Shown piece after piece: positions 32,445-42,047 of a stretch of DNA of 64,000 nt. Source of the stretch: CAWAHD01 sp963781785. GTDB taxonomy: Bacteria > Planctomycetota > Planctomycetia > Isosphaerales > Isosphaeraceae. Under the pieces are notes generated by a model. It did no database searches. It saw nothing but the letters and a program-made list of their open reading frames with translations, and was not told the origin of the DNA. The stretch spans positions 620,001 to 684,000 of the forward strand of contig CAWAHD010000004.1 of NCBI GenBank assembly GCA_963781785.1. The letters are read 5' to 3'. Numbering within the stretch: the first letter of the stretch is position 1; every line of letters starts with the position of its first letter. The position numbers were made by a program, and so were the translations under genes.

Positions 32445-33246
32445 CTATTCTCCAGAATCGGCTCTCACCGTGACCCACGCGGGCGGCCGCTTTTCAAGGA
32501 ACGCGCGGATGCCTTCCCTCGCTTCCTCCGACCGGCGGATCGCTGCGCTCAACTCGGCCGCACGGCCCGGATCCTTGGGCCGGCCGTAAACTTCGTCCAG
32601 CATGCTCTTGGTCATCGCCAAGGCTTCCGGGCGCATTCCACGAAAGTCTTCGCGATGCCAATCGCTTCCTCTGGCAATCGGTCGTCGGGGACGACCAGGT
32701 TGACTAGCCCCCAGGAACAGGCAATTGTGCTCGTGATCGGGGTGCCGCTCAAGAGCAGTTGCCGCGCCCGGCGGTCGCCGATCTGCGCGAGAGGCTGTGC
32801 ATCACGATCGCGGGGACGAGCCCGCGGCGGACTTCCGGATAGCCAAACCGGGCCGTGACGGTGGCGACGGCGAGGTCGCAAGCCGCCATCAGTCCAGCGC
32901 CACCTGCCAGAACATCGCCGTGGACGGCCGCGATCGTTGGTTTCGGGAACGTGTGCAGCCGATCCAGCAAGCTGGCAAATTCCCGCAACACCATGTCGGC
33001 TACCGGATCAACGCCAAGGGTCTCGTCGCTGGCGGCAGCTTCCTTCAGGTCCATTCCCGCACAGAAAGCCGCGCCCGCGCCCGACAGCACGAGCGATCGG
33101 ACCTCTGTCATGCCGGCAAGCTCGTCGAGTGCTCCGCTCAGCTCGGCCAGGAGCGCCCGCGAGAGTGCGTTGCGCTTCTCGGGGCGGTTCAAGGTGAGCC
33201 GGGCGACTGGTCCGTCGAGCTCGCGAATGATGAGAGGAGCAGTCAT
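32445..33246 (-). CDS. Enoyl-CoA hydratase/isomerase (two frameshifts)
   Basis: This crotonase-fold enzyme is probably of the methylglutaconyl-CoA or enoyl-CoA hydratase type. ATG 33246 follows AAGGAG. Motifs include LTLNRPEKRNALS, the oxyanion-hole segment SGAGAAFCAGMDLKEAA, AAVHGDVLAGGAGLMAACD and RFGYPEVRRGLVPAIV. The frame breaks near 32760, after VMHSLSR, and continues as RRARQLLLSGTPITS to ARKPWR. It breaks again near 32640 to MTKSMLDEVYGRPKDP and the end at 32445. Full length would be ~266 residues, normal for the family. It hydrates a trans-enoyl-CoA. Position between AtuA and the acyl-CoA synthetase supports a role in branched acyl-CoA breakdown. Confidence 0.85.
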
Positions 33247-33340
33247 CGATTGAAACTCCTTCTCAAGACGAACAACCTGACTCCGGGGCGATGCGGCTTC
33301 AGCCGGCGAAATGCTTCGAAAGAACGGAATGAATTCCGTG

Positions 33341-33676
33341 CTACGACGACGGCGCCGGCAGCGTCAGCTCCAGGAGTACGGTTCCCAGCGCCTTGCCTTG
33401 AGTGTCGAGCCGGAGCGACCGGCTGGCGCCGCCGCCCAGCGCATGATCGATCACGAAGTTGAATGCATGCAGGTTCGGGAGCGAGTAGCGCGTCACGCCG
33501 GCGATACCGAGGGGGCGCAAGAAATCAGCGACGGCCTGCTCGGTCAGGTGAAGCTCGAGCCAGGAATAGCCCGCGCTGTCGTTGGCAACGACGCCGATGT
33601 TGGACCGATCACCCTTGTCGCCGCTCCGTGTGTGAGCGAGGTCTCCCAGGCGAATGCGACGAGTCGGTTCCGGCAT
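33341..33676 (-). CDS. AtuA C-terminal-domain-like small protein
   Basis: This 111-residue protein starts six nt after GAGGGA. It matches the separate C-terminal ferredoxin-fold-like domain that follows DUF1446 in AtuA proteins: IRLGDLAHTRSGDKGDRSNIGVVA, then LHAFNFVIDHALGGGASRSLRLDTQGK. In many bacteria this module is fused to AtuA; here it is its own gene, 38 nt downstream of the main AtuA gene. The two products probably form one complex. Exact chemistry is unknown. Confidence 0.78.
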   Translation of the reverse strand: MPEPTRRIRLGDLAHTRSGDKGDRSNIGVVANDSAGYSWLELHLTEQAVADFLRPLGIAGVTRYSLPNLHAFNFVIDHALGGGASRSLRLDTQGKALGTVLLELTLPAPSS

Positions 33677-33713
33677 GGCTGTCCCTCGGGTGGTCGCTCA
33701 ATCGGCGAATTGT

Positions 33714-35143
33714 TCACGAAACGGTGGGTTCCGGCAATGCCCTCGTCCAATCCGCGGCCGTGCGCACGTCGACCTGGGTGTGCACCTCGGCCAGGCTGCG
33801 CGGGATCAGAGCGGGCCAGTAACCAAACGCCGGCCGGGGCGACGGGCGCCCGGTAGCGTAGCCGGCAATACCCGGTGGTCCCGCTGTGACCAGCGGGGCA
33901 AGCTCGCGGCAGAACCGCTCGACGGAAGCTCGCTCTGGGTCGCGCACGGTGACACGGAGGACGACCTCGAACGGTGGTGCAGCCGGCCGGACGACCCCCG
34001 GTGCCACGTCTCCGGCACCGAGGCATTCGACCAGCGAGTCGGCCAGGGAAACGCCGGCGCGGCGCACCCGTTCCAGGATCAGAGCCCCAGCCGATCGTGC
34101 CTTCGCCTCGGCATTGCGCCCCACCACGGCCAGCATTCCGCTGGCTGTCCACCCGTCGCGGTAGACCGCCACCAGCTTGAGCCAGTCCGAGGGCGGATGC
34201 CCGGCCGCTCCGGTCACCTGCACCTGGTCGGGACCGATCTGGGAGAGCCGGATCTGCGTGAAGTCGACGTCGACGTCGGGAGTACGGTAATGCGCCGGGT
34301 CGTCGATTTCGTAGAGGATCTGCTCGGTGACGGTTTCCACGCTCACTCGCCCGCCGGTGCCTTCGGGCTTCGTCATCACGCAGGAGCCGTCGCCGGCGAT
34401 CCGGGCGATCGGGTAGCCGATTCCTGCGGTGTCCGGCAGCTCATCCCACCCCTTCCAAAGCCCTCCCGTTGCCTGGGCGCCGCATTCGATCAGATGACCG
34501 GCAGCCGAGCCTCCTGCGAGCCTGTTCCAATCGTCCCAGCTCCAGCCAAAACGTGCGGCCGCCGGGCCGAGAGTCAACGAGGCATCGGCCACCCGGCCCG
34601 TCACCACGATCCGCGAGCCCCCGTGGAGTGCGGTCGCGATCGGTCGGGCACCCAAATAGACGTTAGCGGCGACCAGCCTGTCCGCCACAATTGAGATCGG
34701 GGCGCCGGTCTCGAGGTGAGAGAGGACGAGGCCCTCCAGGATCCAGTCGGGGATCTTGTCGAGCACGTCATCTCCCGAGACGACTCCGATGGGAACATGG
34801 CGCTGCCCTGCCTTGTCCAGGATCCGGCGCAGTGTTCAGCGCACGACTCAGGATTGAGACCTCCTGCGTTGGTCACGATCGACAGTGATTCTTTTTCAGA
34901 CAAGACCGGGACCAGGCGCTCGACCAGCTCGGGAAAGTCAGTCACGTAGCCGGCGCGGTGATCCTTCAAGCGGAGATGGCTCAGGATCGCCATGGTCAGC
35001 TCGGCGAGGTATTCGAGAGTCAAGACGTCGATCCGGCCGTTTCGTGCGAGGAGATAGGGCGCGTCGAGATTGTCTCCCCAGAAGCCGGCGCCGTTGCCGA
35101 CTGCGAGGATGTTGTCGTCATGATCGGCTTTGTCCGGGTGCAT
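33714..35143 (-). CDS. atuA: Acyclic terpene utilisation AtuA family protein (DUF1446), frameshifted
   Basis: ATG 35143 follows AAAGGA. The first part reads ILAVGNGAGFWGDNLDAP and TLEYLAELTMAILSHLR, then SIVTNAGGLNPESCAEH. The frame changes near 34835 to RILDKAGQRHVP and VLDKIPDWILEGL. It continues through the conserved ANVYLGARPIATAL, RIVVTGRVADASLTLGPAA and GHLIECGAQATGG to the stop at 33714. About 476 residues. AtuA-type proteins are genetically tied to citronellol, leucine and isovalerate breakdown, next to acyl-CoA carboxylases, but their reaction is not established. Here the carboxyltransferase is 46 nt upstream. Confidence 0.85.
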
Positions 35144-35189
35144 TGGCCCGTCCTTTCGCTGATCCGCTGCGCGAGATCTCACAGACGAA

Positions 35190-36835
35190 TCAAACCTGAA
35201 ACACGCCGGTCGAGATGGGAACCACGTCTCGCTGTCGCACTGCGACGTCGAGCGCGGTGGCCAGCACCTCACGTGTCTTTGCCGGGTCGATGATGGCGTC
35301 GATCCAGAGCCGCGCGGCGGCGTACCGTATGTCGGTCTCGCGATCGTAACGCTTCCGCAGCTCTTCGGCCATCGCGCTGAGCTCCGCGTCGTCGACGTGT
35401 TTTCCCTGGCGCTTCAGGGTACCGATATTGACGTCGAGCATGGTGCGTGCGGCTTGAGCAGCCCCCATCACGGCATAGCGCGCGCCCGGCCATGCAAAGA
35501 TGAACCGAGGGTCAAACGCCTTGCCACAGAGTGCATAGTGCCCGGCTCCAAACGAGTGGCCCACGATCAAGGTGATCTTGGGAACGGTGCTGTTGGAGAC
35601 CGCGCTCACCAGCTTGGCTCCGCGGCGGATGATTCCGGTGCGCTCGGCGTCGCGGCCAACGTCGAAGCCGTTGACATCCTGAATGAACAAGATCGGCAGG
35701 CGGCTTTGATTGCACTCGAGCACGAACCGTGCGGCCTTGTCGGCACTGTCGGCGTAGATCACACCGCCGAACTGGATCGGGCCGCCGCCCTCGGGCCGGA
35801 ACCGGAGCCGCTGGCTTGCCACGATGGCCAGCGCGAGGCCGCCCAGGCGCCCGAACCCGCAGACCAATGTTCGACCGTAGTCCTTTCGATATTCGTCGAG
35901 CCGGCCGCCATCCAGGATCGCTTCAAGCAACTGGCGCACGTCGTATTGCGCCGATGGATCGGACTGGACCAGGGTGTAGAGTTCCTGGGCGGCCCGGCTG
36001 GTCGGCTCGACCGGGGCCCGGCTGGCGTGGTCAGCCGGGTCGGGCGGCAAGAGCGCGATCAGCCGACGAAGCCGTGCCAGGCAAGCGTCGTCGTCGGGCT
36101 CGTGGTAATCGACGGTGCCGCTCAGTGCCGCGTGCACGTGAGCTCCCCCGAGCTCGTCGTGCGAGATCTCCTGACCAATGGCCGCCTTGACCAGGGCCGG
36201 ACCGGCCAGGTAGAGCCCCGAGCCCTCGGTCATGAGGACCGTGTCGCAAAGAACGGGGAGGTACGCCCCGCCGGCGACGCAGTTGCCCATGATCGCCGCA
36301 TATTGCGGAATTCCGTGGGCCGACAGAACGGCGTTGTTACGGAAGATCCGCCCGAAATCGTCTTCGTCCGGGAAGACGTCCTCCTGCATCGGCAGGAAGA
36401 CTCCCGACGAATCGACTAGGTAAACGAGCGGCAGCCGGTTCTGGCCGGCGATCGTCTGGGCACGCAGAATCTTCTTGATCGTCATCGGGAAGCAGGCACC
36501 GGCCTTGACCGTCGCGTCGTTGGCGACGGCCATGACGCGCCGCCCCGCAACCGTTCCTATCGCTGTGACGACGCCGGCCCCGGGCGCTCCGCCCCATTCC
36601 TCATACATCTGATAAGCGGCCCACAAGCCCAGCTCGAGCTGGACAGAGCCCTCGTCAAATAGGATCTCGAGTCGCTCGCGCGCGGTCTTCCGTCCTTTGG
36701 CGTGCTGGCGCCGATCGCCGGGGCAGCGCCGCCTAGCTTGACAGTGGCCTCGATGGCCGAGAACGCGGAGCTCATCCCGCGGAGATCGGGGTCGTGGGGC
36801 TTGGCGGTCCGGGAGGGTGCCTGCGGTGGTGTCAC
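35190..36835 (-). CDS. Biotin-dependent acyl-CoA carboxyltransferase, MccB/propionyl-CoA carboxylase beta-like (frameshifted)
   Basis: This is the carboxyltransferase subunit of an acyl-CoA carboxylase, close to methylcrotonyl-CoA or geranyl-CoA carboxylase beta chains. A short N-terminal part (MSSAFSAIEATVKLGG) lies in one frame. The frame changes near 36715 and continues as KGRKTARERLEILFDEGS. Recognisable blocks are GTVAGRRVMAVANDATVKAG, IMGNCVAGGAYLPVLCD, the oxyanion and CoA-binding glycines in QFGGVIYADSADKAARF, and FDPRFIFAWPGARYAVMG. GTG 36835 is used as start; ATG 36775 is an alternative. It needs a biotin carboxylase/BCCP partner, which is not in the window. Confidence 0.88.
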
Positions 36836-36948
36836 GGGAAAGTCGGTCCTGCGATGAAAGTTGAGGATCTGCGGTCGATTTGTTTGCGGTTTTCGCGGCG
36901 GAGACCCGCGCCCAACAGCGGCGGTGGGCGTGATTCGAGCCCACATAG

Positions 36949-37029
36949 GTCAGGCTTTCCAGCCTGACGGATCTGGCGTAGGTCAGGCTTTCCAGCCTGA
37001 CGTCCCGAAGGGTCAGGTTGGAAAGCCTG
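36949..37029. repeat. Three hairpin repeats GTCAGGCT-TTCC-AGCCTGAC
   Basis: Two identical 20-bp hairpins with perfect 8-bp stems and TTCC loops lie at 36949-36968 and 36982-37001, each preceded by TAG. A degenerate inverted copy is at 37011-37029. They sit just after the 3' end of the minus-strand gene at 37036-38463 and before the carboxyltransferase, where they could weaken read-through. Confidence 0.85.
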
Positions 37030-37035
37030 CGCGAT

Positions 37036-38463
37036 TCAGTGCAGCCGAGGGTCGGTCGCCGCGATGATCGCGCTCACGGCCTGTTGGTTGAAACCTTTGT
37101 AACCCTCGCGGCGCTCGAGGTTTTCCAGGTGGCTGCCGATCGTTCCATCACGGAGAAACTTCTGGTGCTGCTCGCTGTCGATCCAGCCCAGAGCCAGGGC
37201 CCGGTCGGCCCGGTGCTTCGAGACCGGCCAGCGCTCGCCGGCGGTGAATGCCTGCCTGAGGAACGGGAAATTCGAGAACGGGGGCATGGTCTCGATTCCG
37301 GCTTCGGCCTTGAGGCCGTCGCGCAGGGCATCAAAGTCAAATTGCGCCTCGAGGTGATGCATGCCGGCTTCCAGGATTGACTCTCCGTGCAACGCGACCC
37401 AGAGCCCGACGGTCCCTGGGCGGGGCAGCTCCGGCAGGGCCTGGTGGGCGAAGTCTTCCGTGGCCTCTTCGGGCGCCAGGTCGAGGTCGGCAAAGATCAC
37501 AATTCCCGTTGCCGCGTGCTCCAGGACCTGCGCGCCCCATCCGGCATGGGCGCCTGCGTGAAACCGCTCCCGGAGCGTGAAGCCGAGGCGCGTGAACATC
37601 GCGATGATTCGCGGGAAAAACCGCCGGGAGCACCGGAAGGTGTGGTGATCGTGGTTGGCCCAGCCCAGCCCGAGGCGATCCTGGCGAGCCTTCTGGGTGC
37701 GGGCGGCCGTGTTGCGCGACTGCCAGTAGTCGCGCTCGGCCTGGAAGACCAGATGACAGGCGAGGTCGGTCGAGCCAGCCAGCTCGATCACTCGCTCGAG
37801 AGTTTGCTCGGTGGCGGTGATACCCTCCGCGTCGTCGTCGAATCGGCGGCGCCGGCCTTCCCACAATTCGAGGGCGGCCAGCGCGTCGCGTGCGGCGTGC
37901 GGTTTCATTCGGCCCTGGCGGGCCAGCTCTCCCGGAAACGGCTCGAAGCCCAGGTAGCCGCGCCGCTCTACCACGGCCAGGGACGTCGACTGGCCGGCGA
38001 TTCGCCCGACCCGATACGGGCCCATCGCATATCCGGCCACGTCCAGACCGAGGTCGTGGGCCCGGGAGAACGCGGCTGCCCGTTCAACCTTGATGGCGAC
38101 TTCGACCACCGAGAAATCTGGCCGCGCGGTCGCTAGAGGGTCCTCAGGTCCCACGGCAATCCGGGGAAACATACCTCCTGCATGACCGAATACCGGCACT
38201 CCCACAGCGTACACCGCTGGCTCGCGGACGAATCCCAGCGCCCTGAGCCGCTCGACAAGGCGGCGGCCGCCTCGGACGATCAGGTGGTCGACCCAGACCT
38301 TGAAGCGGGTGCCGGTCTCGCGCTCCATCCGGTTTGCCAGTTGGTCGGCGAACCTGTTCCCTGCCAGCGCTTCGGCAACGACCTCGTCGACGAAGGCATC
38401 GCACTGCGGCCATCGCCTCCACTCGAACGTCTGGGGCGGGGCGGCTTCCATGATCGGCGGCAT
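37036..38463 (-). CDS. Conserved protein of unknown function, 475 aa
   Basis: This gene is intact. ATG 38463 follows GGGAGAA. I do not recognise a named domain. Visible blocks are ETGTRFKVWVDHLIVRGG, VYAVGVPVFGHAGGMFP, AIKVERAAAFSRAHDLGLD and HDHHTFRCSRRFFPRIIAMF. The most striking region continues as HAGAHAGWGAQVLEHAATG, IVIFADLDLAPEEATEDFAH, and GTVGLWVALHGESILEAGMH with HHLEAQFDF. The His/Asp/Glu-rich pattern could ligate metal, which is inference. It has no signal peptide or membrane segment. It lies 78 nt downstream of the aminotransferase and upstream of the carboxylase cluster, all on one strand, so it may share their transcript. Confidence 0.7.
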   Translation of the reverse strand: MPPIMEAAPPQTFEWRRWPQCDAFVDEVVAEALAGNRFADQLANRMERETGTRFKVWVDHLIVRGGRRLVERLRALGFVREPAVYAVGVPVFGHAGGMFPRIAVGPEDPLATARPDFSVVEVAIKVERAAAFSRAHDLGLDVAGYAMGPYRVGRIAGQSTSLAVVERRGYLGFEPFPGELARQGRMKPHAARDALAALELWEGRRRRFDDDAEGITATEQTLERVIELAGSTDLACHLVFQAERDYWQSRNTAARTQKARQDRLGLGWANHDHHTFRCSRRFFPRIIAMFTRLGFTLRERFHAGAHAGWGAQVLEHAATGIVIFADLDLAPEEATEDFAHQALPELPRPGTVGLWVALHGESILEAGMHHLEAQFDFDALRDGLKAEAGIETMPPFSNFPFLRQAFTAGERWPVSKHRADRALALGWIDSEQHQKFLRDGTIGSHLENLERREGYKGFNQQAVSAIIAATDPRLH

Positions 38464-38541
38464 GAGGGTTCTCCCTTCGTTTGAGTGAGACAATGAGGCC
38501 GGCCCCGTTGCCCTCGCCCGGGTCATTTCGCGTCGACCGAA

Positions 38542-39894
38542 TCAGGCCGGCCCCGGAGTAACCTGCTCGAGCTCGCTCGCTAGTCCGACCGCGGTCGATT
38601 TCGCCCGTTCGGTCTCCCCGAGGCCCGCTGACAAGGTGGCTTCGATCAATTCGAGCCCGATCTCCACTTGCCGCTGCGTCAAGCACAAGGGAGGGCAGAT
38701 CCGGATGGTGCTGGCTCCGCAAGGCAAGAGGAGTAGTCCACGATGAAATGCCACGTCGATCAGCCAGTCCCGCAGGCCGGGGGCCGGCTCGCCGGTCTCC
38801 GACTGGATCTCGACCCCGATCATCAGGCCCATTCCTCGCACCTCGCGGATGCAGGCAAAGCGGCCGGCCAGCGCATTCAAGCCCTCGCAGAGCTGTTTGC
38901 CCCTCCAGTGCGCGTTCTTCATGTAGCGGCCTTCCACGAGTCGCAATGTCGCCAGCGACGCAGCGCAGGCAACCGGATTGCCGCCAAACGTCGAGGCGTG
39001 GCTGCCGCTGGGCCAGTCCATCACCGAGGCCCGCGCCACGATGGCCCCGAGCGGAAGACCGTTGGCGATCCCTTTGGCCAGGCAAACGATGTCTCCGGCG
39101 ACGCCCCAGTGCTCCGAGGCAAACATTTTTCCGGTCCGGCCGATGCCGCACTGAACCTCGTCAAAGACCAGCAGGACGCCGTGCCGGTCGCACAGCTCGC
39201 GCAGTCCCGGCAGAAAATCAGGCGGGGGCACGATGTAGCCGCCCTCACCCTGGATCGGCTCGACGAAAATCGCCGCGAGCTCGTCCGGCGGGCAGATCGT
39301 GCGCAAGCAAGCGCTCACGCTTTCCAGGTCGCCGTACCGCACATGATGAATATCGGGAACCAACGGCGAGAAGCCCCGGCGTTGCATCGGCTTGGAACCG
39401 GAGAGCGACATGGCGCCGTAGGTCCGGCCGTGGAAGGCGTTCATGAAGGCCAGTGCCCGGTTGCGGCCGGTGTGCCGCCGTGCCAGCTTGAGCGCGGCCT
39501 CGATCGCCTCGGCGCCGCTATTCGTGAAAAAGACCCGCTTCGGCTCACCGCCCGGTGCCAGGGCCGCCAGCCGTTCAGCCAGCTTCACCTGCGGCGTGTA
39601 ATAGAAGTCGGTACCCGACATGTGAATCAACCGCCGGCACTGCCTGCGGATCGCCGCCACGACCCGAGGATGCGAATGGCCGGCACTGGTCACGGCGATC
39701 CCCGCCGTGTAGTCCAGAAAACGATTGCCGTCCATGTCTTCGACCATCGCCCCCTTGGCGCGGCGCACCACCAGCGGATACGCCCTCGTGTACGACGGCG
39801 ACATCACCTGCTGGTCGCGCTTCAGCCAGACGGCGCTCAGCGGTCCGGGGAGCGGTCCATTGATCCTGGGCTCGTCACGATAGAGTGGAATCAT
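38542..39894 (-). CDS. Class III PLP-dependent aminotransferase
   Basis: This intact 450-residue enzyme starts at ATG 39894. It belongs to the 4-aminobutyrate/acetylornithine aminotransferase group: FLDYTAGIAVTSAGHSHP, FFTNSGAEAIEAALKLAR (cofactor phosphate binding), NAFHGRTYGAMSLSGSK, the Asp in LVFDEVQCGIGRTGKMFA and the Schiff-base Lys in CLAKGIANGLPLGA. It moves an amino group from a terminal-amino or similar donor to 2-oxoglutarate using pyridoxal phosphate. Substrate cannot be fixed from sequence. A good promoter lies upstream (39953-39980). It is first in a run of seven minus-strand genes reaching down to 30670. Confidence 0.9.
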   Translation of the reverse strand: MIPLYRDEPRINGPLPGPLSAVWLKRDQQVMSPSYTRAYPLVVRRAKGAMVEDMDGNRFLDYTAGIAVTSAGHSHPRVVAAIRRQCRRLIHMSGTDFYYTPQVKLAERLAALAPGGEPKRVFFTNSGAEAIEAALKLARRHTGRNRALAFMNAFHGRTYGAMSLSGSKPMQRRGFSPLVPDIHHVRYGDLESVSACLRTICPPDELAAIFVEPIQGEGGYIVPPPDFLPGLRELCDRHGVLLVFDEVQCGIGRTGKMFASEHWGVAGDIVCLAKGIANGLPLGAIVARASVMDWPSGSHASTFGGNPVACAASLATLRLVEGRYMKNAHWRGKQLCEGLNALAGRFACIREVRGMGLMIGVEIQSETGEPAPGLRDWLIDVAFHRGLLLLPCGASTIRICPPLCLTQRQVEIGLELIEATLSAGLGETERAKSTAVGLASELEQVTPGPA

Positions 39895-39952
39895 TCCGTG
39901 TGCTCCATGGCGACCATTCGCCGGGTTCGACCGTCCGTCTTGGAATAGTATC

Positions 39953-39980
39953 ATTTTAGGCGTTTTTGCGATTCGGTCAA
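39953..39980 (-). promoter_or_regulatory. Sigma-70-like promoter for the aminotransferase
   Basis: On the minus strand TTGACC (39980-39975) is followed after 16 bp by TAAAAT (39958-39953). The match is 5/6 at both boxes, and it leaves a leader of ~50 nt before ATG 39894. The site is in the divergent gap with the oxidoreductase gene. Confidence 0.6.
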
Positions 39981-40070
39981 ACCGATATCCTCAGAGCCGT
40001 GCAGCCGATTATCATGGCCGAGACAGATGGCCTGGTGTTCCGGCACATACCCCCGAAATGGAACGATGCG

Positions 40071-41123
40071 ATGATTGCGACCGTGGTGGTCGGTCATGGG
40101 CTGGCAGGGCGAGCATTTCACTGCCCGCTCATTCGCCGGCAGCCTGAGTTGAAATTGTATGGAATCGTCGCCCGCGACCCCGGCGTGCGCGCCGCTGCCG
40201 TCGCGGAGTGGGAAGGCGGAGTGATCGGTTATGCCGGCCTGGACGAGGCCCTCGCCGATCCTTTGGTCCAACTGGTGGTGATCGCGACGCCGCACGACAG
40301 CCATGCGGAGCTGGCCGTGCGTACTCTCGAAGCAGGCCGGAACTGCGTGGTCGACAAGGTGATGGCGCTCAGCACGGCCGAGACCGACCGGATGATCGCC
40401 GCCCGAGACCGATCGGGCTGCTTACTGTCGGTCTTTCATAATCGCCGCTGGGATTGGGACTACCTGACTGTGCGGGACCTGCTCGCGCGCGGACAGATCG
40501 GCCGGCCTCTGGTCTTCGAGAGCGCCGTCTGCCGGTACGCTCCGCCGCGAGGTTGGCGCGGGCACAGAAACGCTGCCGGTACGATCCTCCACGACTGGGG
40601 AGCGCACCTGGTCGACCAGGCGCTCGAGCTTGGCCTGGGCCCGTGCCACCGGCTCGCCGCATGGCTGGTGCCTGCTCCCTGGGAAGGGGTCGACTCGGGC
40701 GGGCATGGGCGTATCGTGCTCGAGTTCGACCAGGTCCTCTTCTCGATCGAAGTCAGTCGCATCTCCCGAGTCGAACGCCCCCGCTGGTGGATCGTTGGAA
40801 CCGACGGGGGCTTTACCAAGCGCGGAATCGATCCGCAGGAGGACGCTCTCCGCGCGGGCAATATTGACAGCGCCGCCGAACCCGTTGAGCATCACGGTAT
40901 CCTGCGCCGGCACGAACAGGGCGGCGCCGTGATCGAAACCAGCGTTACGGCGGTCCGCGGCCACTGGGATTCGTTCTATCGCAATATTGCCGACGCGATC
41001 CAGGGGCGGGCACCGCTTCTGGTCACCGCGGAACAGGCGCGCGAGGTCGTGCGGCTGCTCGAGGCAGCCGCAGAATCCAGCCGGAGTCACGAATTCGTTG
41101 TCGGCCTGTGGGGCCATCCTTGA
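40071..41123 (+). CDS. Gfo/Idh/MocA family NAD(P)-dependent oxidoreductase
   Basis: This intact 350-residue enzyme is read from ATG 40071, at the Rossmann strand MIATVVVGHGLAGRAFH (GxGxxG pattern). Further family blocks are LVVIATPHDSHAELAVRTLEAG, then NCVVDKVMAL in place of the usual EKP, and FHNRRWDWDYLTV. AGTILHDWGAHLVDQALEL holds the conserved Asp/His of the C-terminal domain. These enzymes oxidise or reduce sugars, inositols and related polyols. The Pro after the catalytic Lys is replaced by Val here. It is transcribed divergently from the aminotransferase; substrate unknown. Confidence 0.9.
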   Translation: MIATVVVGHGLAGRAFHCPLIRRQPELKLYGIVARDPGVRAAAVAEWEGGVIGYAGLDEALADPLVQLVVIATPHDSHAELAVRTLEAGRNCVVDKVMALSTAETDRMIAARDRSGCLLSVFHNRRWDWDYLTVRDLLARGQIGRPLVFESAVCRYAPPRGWRGHRNAAGTILHDWGAHLVDQALELGLGPCHRLAAWLVPAPWEGVDSGGHGRIVLEFDQVLFSIEVSRISRVERPRWWIVGTDGGFTKRGIDPQEDALRAGNIDSAAEPVEHHGILRRHEQGGAVIETSVTAVRGHWDSFYRNIADAIQGRAPLLVTAEQAREVVRLLEAAAESSRSHEFVVGLWGHP

Positions 41124-41320
41124 GAGCGCGGTGCTCGGCTCATTGCCGTTGCCAATCCGACGACGGAGGGTTAGCTTGAACATGGGTTATTTTGCGCTCG
41201 ATGTCATTCGCGTGCTGAAGACGAGCGCATGAGGTGGTCGCGGGATGGCAGGCTGCGAGTGCCGGAACCTTGGCATGCTCGCGACACGATTTCCCAATAA
41301 AGAGCGGAGGAGCCCTGACG

Positions 41321-42047
41321 ATGCCTGATATCAGTTGTCCCGCCTGCGGGGCGGGCGGGCGCGTTTCCGCGCGACAAGATGAATCTCCGGCTCGTTTGCA
41401 AGAAATGCCTGCGGGTCTTTCATCTGACCCCGACCGGGCAAGCGGTCATGGGCGAGCCCCCGCCGCCCAAAGATGCTCCCAAGGAAAAGGCTGTTCGCGA
41501 ACCCGGCTTCGAGCTGCGCGGACCGGTCGACGCCCTTCTCGACCGCCTGGCCACGCTCAAGATGCCGCGGGTCTCCCCCAGGACCATCGCCATCGTGGTT
41601 GGGGTCGCCGCGGTGATGGGGCTCGGGTACTTGATCCTCGCCAGGCAGTCGCTCGACAAGCGCAACGAAGCCATGATCCGCGCCCTCATGACGACCGATA
41701 TGACAACGATCCTGGACTTCTGCGTACCCGGCACGGAGATGGAAACGATCATGTGGTACAACGATACTTACAAGCAATATATGGATCTCAAGCTGGCGCT
41801 AGGGGGCCAAGACGCCGGCATCAGGGTCAATGTGCTGGATGAGGGTAAGAACGGTCTGGCAGTGGTCGCCACGCAGTTATCCTCGGTAGGGACGCGGCTT
41901 CACGGCGCGGGAATCAGTGACGATATTTTTGAGACGAGGCCGAGGCCGGGCGGCAAGACAATGCTCGAGCTTCATACCTACTGGGTGAAAGACGCGTTCG
42001 GGAACTGGCGTTTCGACGGCAAGCGGAGCTTGCAGGGCACCCCGTGA
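41321..42047 (+). CDS. Zinc-ribbon membrane protein of unknown function (frameshifted)
   Basis: ATG 41321 lies after GGAGGAG. The first codons give MPDISCPACGAGGRV. The frame shifts near 41365 and resumes as RDKMNLRLVCKKCLRVFHL, which completes a CPxCG/CxxC zinc ribbon. A linker is followed by one membrane segment (TIAIVVGVAAVMGLGYLIL) and an extracytoplasmic domain of ~130 residues (DKRNEAMIRALMTTDMTTIL through LHTYWVKDAFGNWRFDGKRS). The architecture (cytoplasmic zinc ribbon, single membrane helix, periplasmic domain) is common in planctomycetes. No function can be assigned. Confidence 0.7.

Noticed and set aside
41321..41842. 202-codon frame starting with the zinc-ribbon start but running on in the first frame
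   Set aside because: After the CPACG motif it becomes Arg/Pro-rich, while the neighbouring frame has the second CxxC and a membrane helix.
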